From positions 1-6,538 of the forward strand of contig JAJRTI010000799.1 of the NCBI GenBank assembly GCA_024278415.1: DNA of 6,538 nucleotides. Reading direction: 5' to 3'. Source of the DNA: Planctomycetota bacterium (lineage in GTDB: Bacteria; Planctomycetota; Brocadiia; JAJRTI01). The translations under genes were made by a program, and so were the position numbers. This document shows positions 4,009-6,538 of the stretch, piece by piece. The number at the start of each line of letters is the position of its first letter. The stretch's first letter is position 1. Below the pieces are notes generated by a model. It did not search any database. It worked only from the letters and a program-made list of their open reading frames with translations, and was not told where the DNA came from.

Positions 4009-6538
4009 TCACCCGCCACGCGGCGTGAAAACCAGCGTTCGCATGTCAAACGGCCGCAGCTTCAGGCGCACGGTTAGCGCATCGCCCTCGATGCGCGCAT
4101 CCGCGGCGCGGTAGAGCGCGGCGTCGAAGACGTGGCGCGAGGGGGCGTGCTTGCGCGGGATGCGCAGCGTCACGTCCCGCGGCTGGCCGGCGTCGTTCAC
4201 TACCGCAAGCCGGCCGCCGAACCACTTGATCCACAGGCGCTCGTCCACGGGCTTGGCCTCGACTTGGCCCTCGAAATCACGCGGGGCCACGGCCGGCAGC
4301 GCGCGGAACGCGCGGGTGAACTCGCGGATCTCGAACTCGCGGCCGATGCTCGCGCGGAACCAGTTGAAGAAGGTCAGGTCGTGCGGGTTGAGCGTGCGCA
4401 TGGCGTACGTGATCGGCTCGAAGAAGTTGCGGCCCACCGGCGAGCCCGGGCCCACGCGGAAACCCCAGGGATGGAACGGCAGCTCCCAGTAGTTGAAGTA
4501 CAGCTCCACGTGCCGCGGCTCCTTGGACCGGAACAGCGCCGGCTGCCGCGGGTCGTAGAACCACGATTTCCACCACGGCCGGCCGAAGTAGCGGTCCGAG
4601 TTGATGCGGATGAAGTCGTCCATGTACACGCCCGACTCTCCGGCGAACAGCGCGGGGTCGTACCCGGTGTAACGATAGATCTCACGGATCGGCACTTTCT
4701 TGGTCCAGAACTCCTCCCGCGGCATGATGCGCACGCTCAGTTCGAGCGTCTTGCCGCGCGCTTGGGCCATGTCCCGGATATGCATCACGAACGCGTGCCA
4801 ACTCTTGCAGCGCCACGCGACCCACGGCTCCCACGCATTGGCCTGGAGCCAGTCGAAGCGCTGCTTCGGCGTGTCGACGCCGTCGGGCAGGCGCGTGCCC
4901 GTGTCCTTGGCGAACTGCTCCACGTCCCATTGGCTGTACCCCGTGTGCGACGTGGGCGCGCGGCGGTTCCAGTAGAGCCCGCCGATGGACGTGTCGAAGC
5001 CCACCGACGGCACGTTGTCGTAGCCCTTGCAGGCATCGAGGAACGCCTCGATCGAGTCGAACACGACCTTCTGCACCGGCGGCCGCAGTGGATCGGGGAT
5101 GGGCCCCTCGCGGCCGAATGACTGGATCTTGCCGTCCGCGCCGCGCTGGAAGTTGTCTTCGTCGCCCTCAAGGAGTTTGTGATACGAATGCAGATACATC
5201 ACGCGCGGCACGACCTGGAAACCGGCCTCCTGCATGATCGGCAGCGCCTCCGCGAAGATGTCAAAGTTCTCGGAGTGCTCGAACTTGTCCGTCTTGAACA
5301 GCGCGCGCGCGCTCAAGAGGAACGGCCGGAACTCGAAGCGGTTCAGGCCCATGAACCGCATGTAGTCCACGAACAGACGCAACGTGGAAGCACGCGACTC
5401 CACGCTGCCGGCCGTGAAGCCGTACTTCTCGAAGATGTTCTGCACGGCCGGGAAGAAGATCGACGCGGTGCGCTGCGGCTGGCCCTTGGGCAGGAGCAGC
5501 GGGTTCTCGTAGTCGGCTAACGGGCTGGCGAACTCTCCCCCGCGCGCGGCCATCTCGTAGACCCAGATGCGCGAGACCGCGGCTGGCTTGGCGTCCGGCC
5601 AGCGCCGCCGCGCCGTGCCGGTGATGAGCACGTCGACCGCGTCGGTCTTGGGGAAGATCATGAACGCTTGCCGGAACGGCTTGCCGTCGGTGGGATATTC
5701 GCGGCCGGTGTACGTGACGCCCAGGTTAATCACCTCGCGCCGGCCCACGCCTGAGGACAGGAGGTGCGCGGCCGGCGTGCTGTCGCGCGGGTGATCGATG
5801 GCCACCTCCAAGTAGCGTTCCCCGTCGTTGATCGACTCGACCACGACCAGGTGCGGCGTGGGGCGCGGCATGCACTTGAGCCGGTAGGCGAACCCTGCCA
5901 GCGCCTTGTGCTCGCGTTTCCTGCGCAGGATCGTCTGCGTGACCTGGGCCTGAGGCCCGACGCAGCGGAACTTCAAGCCCGGCGCCAGCTCCTCGACCGT
6001 CGCGGGCGCGTTCTCCCAATAGCCGTGGCCGGTCTGCGTGCAATCGACTTCGTCCACGAGCCGGCACCAAACGGCATCCGGGTTGGTCTTGGCCTCCCGT
6101 CTGGCCTCGTCTCCGGTGAGGAAGCGTCCGTTAGCAAGCAGGCCGATGCCCTCGCCGCGCGGTTGCGCCTGCGGGCGGACGCTGCGGGCGCGAAGCAGCA
6201 TGATCTCCCGCCGCGCCTTCTCTCCATCCACCTCGAACGCGCCCTCGACTCGGGCGGCCAACACGCGTTTGCCGGGCGAGGGGTAGAGGTACGCCGGCGC
6301 CGCGGCGCGTAGGGCCACGCTCCTGGCGCCCGCCGGGATGGGCCGCGTCGCGAGGGTCAGGTCGCCCAGCATGAGAGCGGCGTGGTAATCGTCGGCCAGC
6401 TTCCCGCCTGCGTCGAACGCGAGCTTGGCCTCGAACGGCTCGCCGACCACGATCTGCTTCGGCGCGGTGAGCGACAGGTAGCGCACGCGCTGGAGCGGCT
6501 TGCCGTCCATGACGCGGCGCACCTGCGCGGCGGTCAGC
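4009..6538 (-). CDS. Large putative glycoside hydrolase with (beta/alpha)8 barrel, 5' end outside window
   Basis: The frame runs from the right edge to a TGA at 4011-4009 and gives 842 residues, counted from the first full codon at 6537. A GTG at 6522 and an ATG at 6510 lie in frame, but the frame stays open to the edge and no signal peptide is visible, so the true start is probably further right. Order: an Ig-like beta domain (about 14-117); a jellyroll-like sandwich (about 130-330, with LVVVESINDGERYLEVAIDH); a putative barrel (about 355-760); and a C-terminal beta-sandwich (about 762-839) ending in LKLRPFDMRTLVF, a closing strand common in glycosidases. Barrel segments include LFVDYMRFMGLNRFEFRP, IMQEAGFQVVPRVMYLHSY, an FAKDTGTRLPDG and Trp-rich stretch (542-580), VYMDDFIRIN and VELYFNYWELP. 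Candidate catalytic acids are E608/E609, D640/D641, E678 and E685. The fold resembles GH42/GHL10-type barrels, but I cannot name a family or substrate. It precedes another large glycosidase-like gene on the same strand, suggesting joint glycan use. Confidence 0.82.
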   Translation of the reverse strand, partial: LTAAQVRRVMDGKPLQRVRYLSLTAPKQIVVGEPFEAKLAFDAGGKLADDYHAALMLGDLTLATRPIPAGARSVALRAAAPAYLYPSPGKRVLAARVEGAFEVDGEKARREIMLLRARSVRPQAQPRGEGIGLLANGRFLTGDEARREAKTNPDAVWCRLVDEVDCTQTGHGYWENAPATVEELAPGLKFRCVGPQAQVTQTILRRKREHKALAGFAYRLKCMPRPTPHLVVVESINDGERYLEVAIDHPRDSTPAAHLLSSGVGRREVINLGVTYTGREYPTDGKPFRQAFMIFPKTDAVDVLITGTARRRWPDAKPAAVSRIWVYEMAARGGEFASPLADYENPLLLPKGQPQRTASIFFPAVQNIFEKYGFTAGSVESRASTLRLFVDYMRFMGLNRFEFRPFLLSARALFKTDKFEHSENFDIFAEALPIMQEAGFQVVPRVMYLHSYHKLLEGDEDNFQRGADGKIQSFGREGPIPDPLRPPVQKVVFDSIEAFLDACKGYDNVPSVGFDTSIGGLYWNRRAPTSHTGYSQWDVEQFAKDTGTRLPDGVDTPKQRFDWLQANAWEPWVAWRCKSWHAFVMHIRDMAQARGKTLELSVRIMPREEFWTKKVPIREIYRYTGYDPALFAGESGVYMDDFIRINSDRYFGRPWWKSWFYDPRQPALFRSKEPRHVELYFNYWELPFHPWGFRVGPGSPVGRNFFEPITYAMRTLNPHDLTFFNWFRASIGREFEIREFTRAFRALPAVAPRDFEGQVEAKPVDERLWIKWFGGRLAVVNDAGQPRDVTLRIPRKHAPSRHVFDAALYRAADARIEGDALTVRLKLRPFDMRTLVFTPRGG

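Noticed and set aside
3657..4049. A 130-codon minus-strand frame spanning the intergenic gap
   Set aside because: It overlaps the ends of both large genes and their signal-peptide region. It has no domain features, and its length is expected by chance at this GC content.
4132..5121. A 329-codon plus-strand frame opposite the second glycosidase gene
   Set aside because: Low-complexity Arg/Ala/Val/His-rich product without recognisable features, and the opposite strand encodes coherent barrel segments. It is a shadow frame.

Overview
The window is GC-rich, and nearly all of it is protein-coding. It holds three real genes: the 3' end of a plus-strand gene at the left edge, and two very large minus-strand genes that fill the rest. 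No tRNA, rRNA, CRISPR array, transposase or integrase is visible. Long secreted multi-module proteins (a LamG-like lectin fold, carbohydrate-binding-type beta-sandwiches and glycosidase-type barrels), together with high GC, suggest an environmental polysaccharide degrader of the Planctomycetota, Armatimonadota or Hydrogenedentota type. This is an inference from style. No marker gene in the window fixes the lineage.

Layout: (1) 1-213, plus strand, C-terminal 70 residues of an acetamidase/formamidase-family protein. A strong hairpin (166-210) ends one base before its stop codon. (2) 214-303, a 90-base gap between convergent genes, with only one short weak hairpin. (3) 304-3798, minus strand, a complete 1164-residue exported protein: signal peptide, LamG-like domain, beta-sandwich, CARDB-like Ig domain, a putative glycosidase-like (beta/alpha)8 barrel with a beta-rich insertion and an EF-hand-like loop, a second carbohydrate-binding-type sandwich, and a C-terminal beta domain. 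(4) 3799-4008, a 210-base gap with a weak purine-rich ribosome-binding site, a CCACGTGG palindrome and a hairpin, but no convincing promoter. (5) 4009-6538, minus strand, a second large putative barrel glycosidase, open at the right edge so its N-terminus is missing.

The two large minus-strand genes are co-directional and share a general plan: N-terminal beta-sandwich modules, a central barrel with clustered aromatic and acidic residues, and a C-terminal beta-sandwich. They probably belong to one carbohydrate-processing locus, though the 210-base gap leaves it open whether they share a transcript. Neither matches a characterised enzyme closely enough for me to name a substrate. The amidase fragment points towards them and is probably a separate transcription unit. 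The most interesting items are the two poorly characterised barrel proteins, with their nested modules and Cys-framed calcium-type loop, and the hairpin that encodes exactly the last 15 residues of the amidase.
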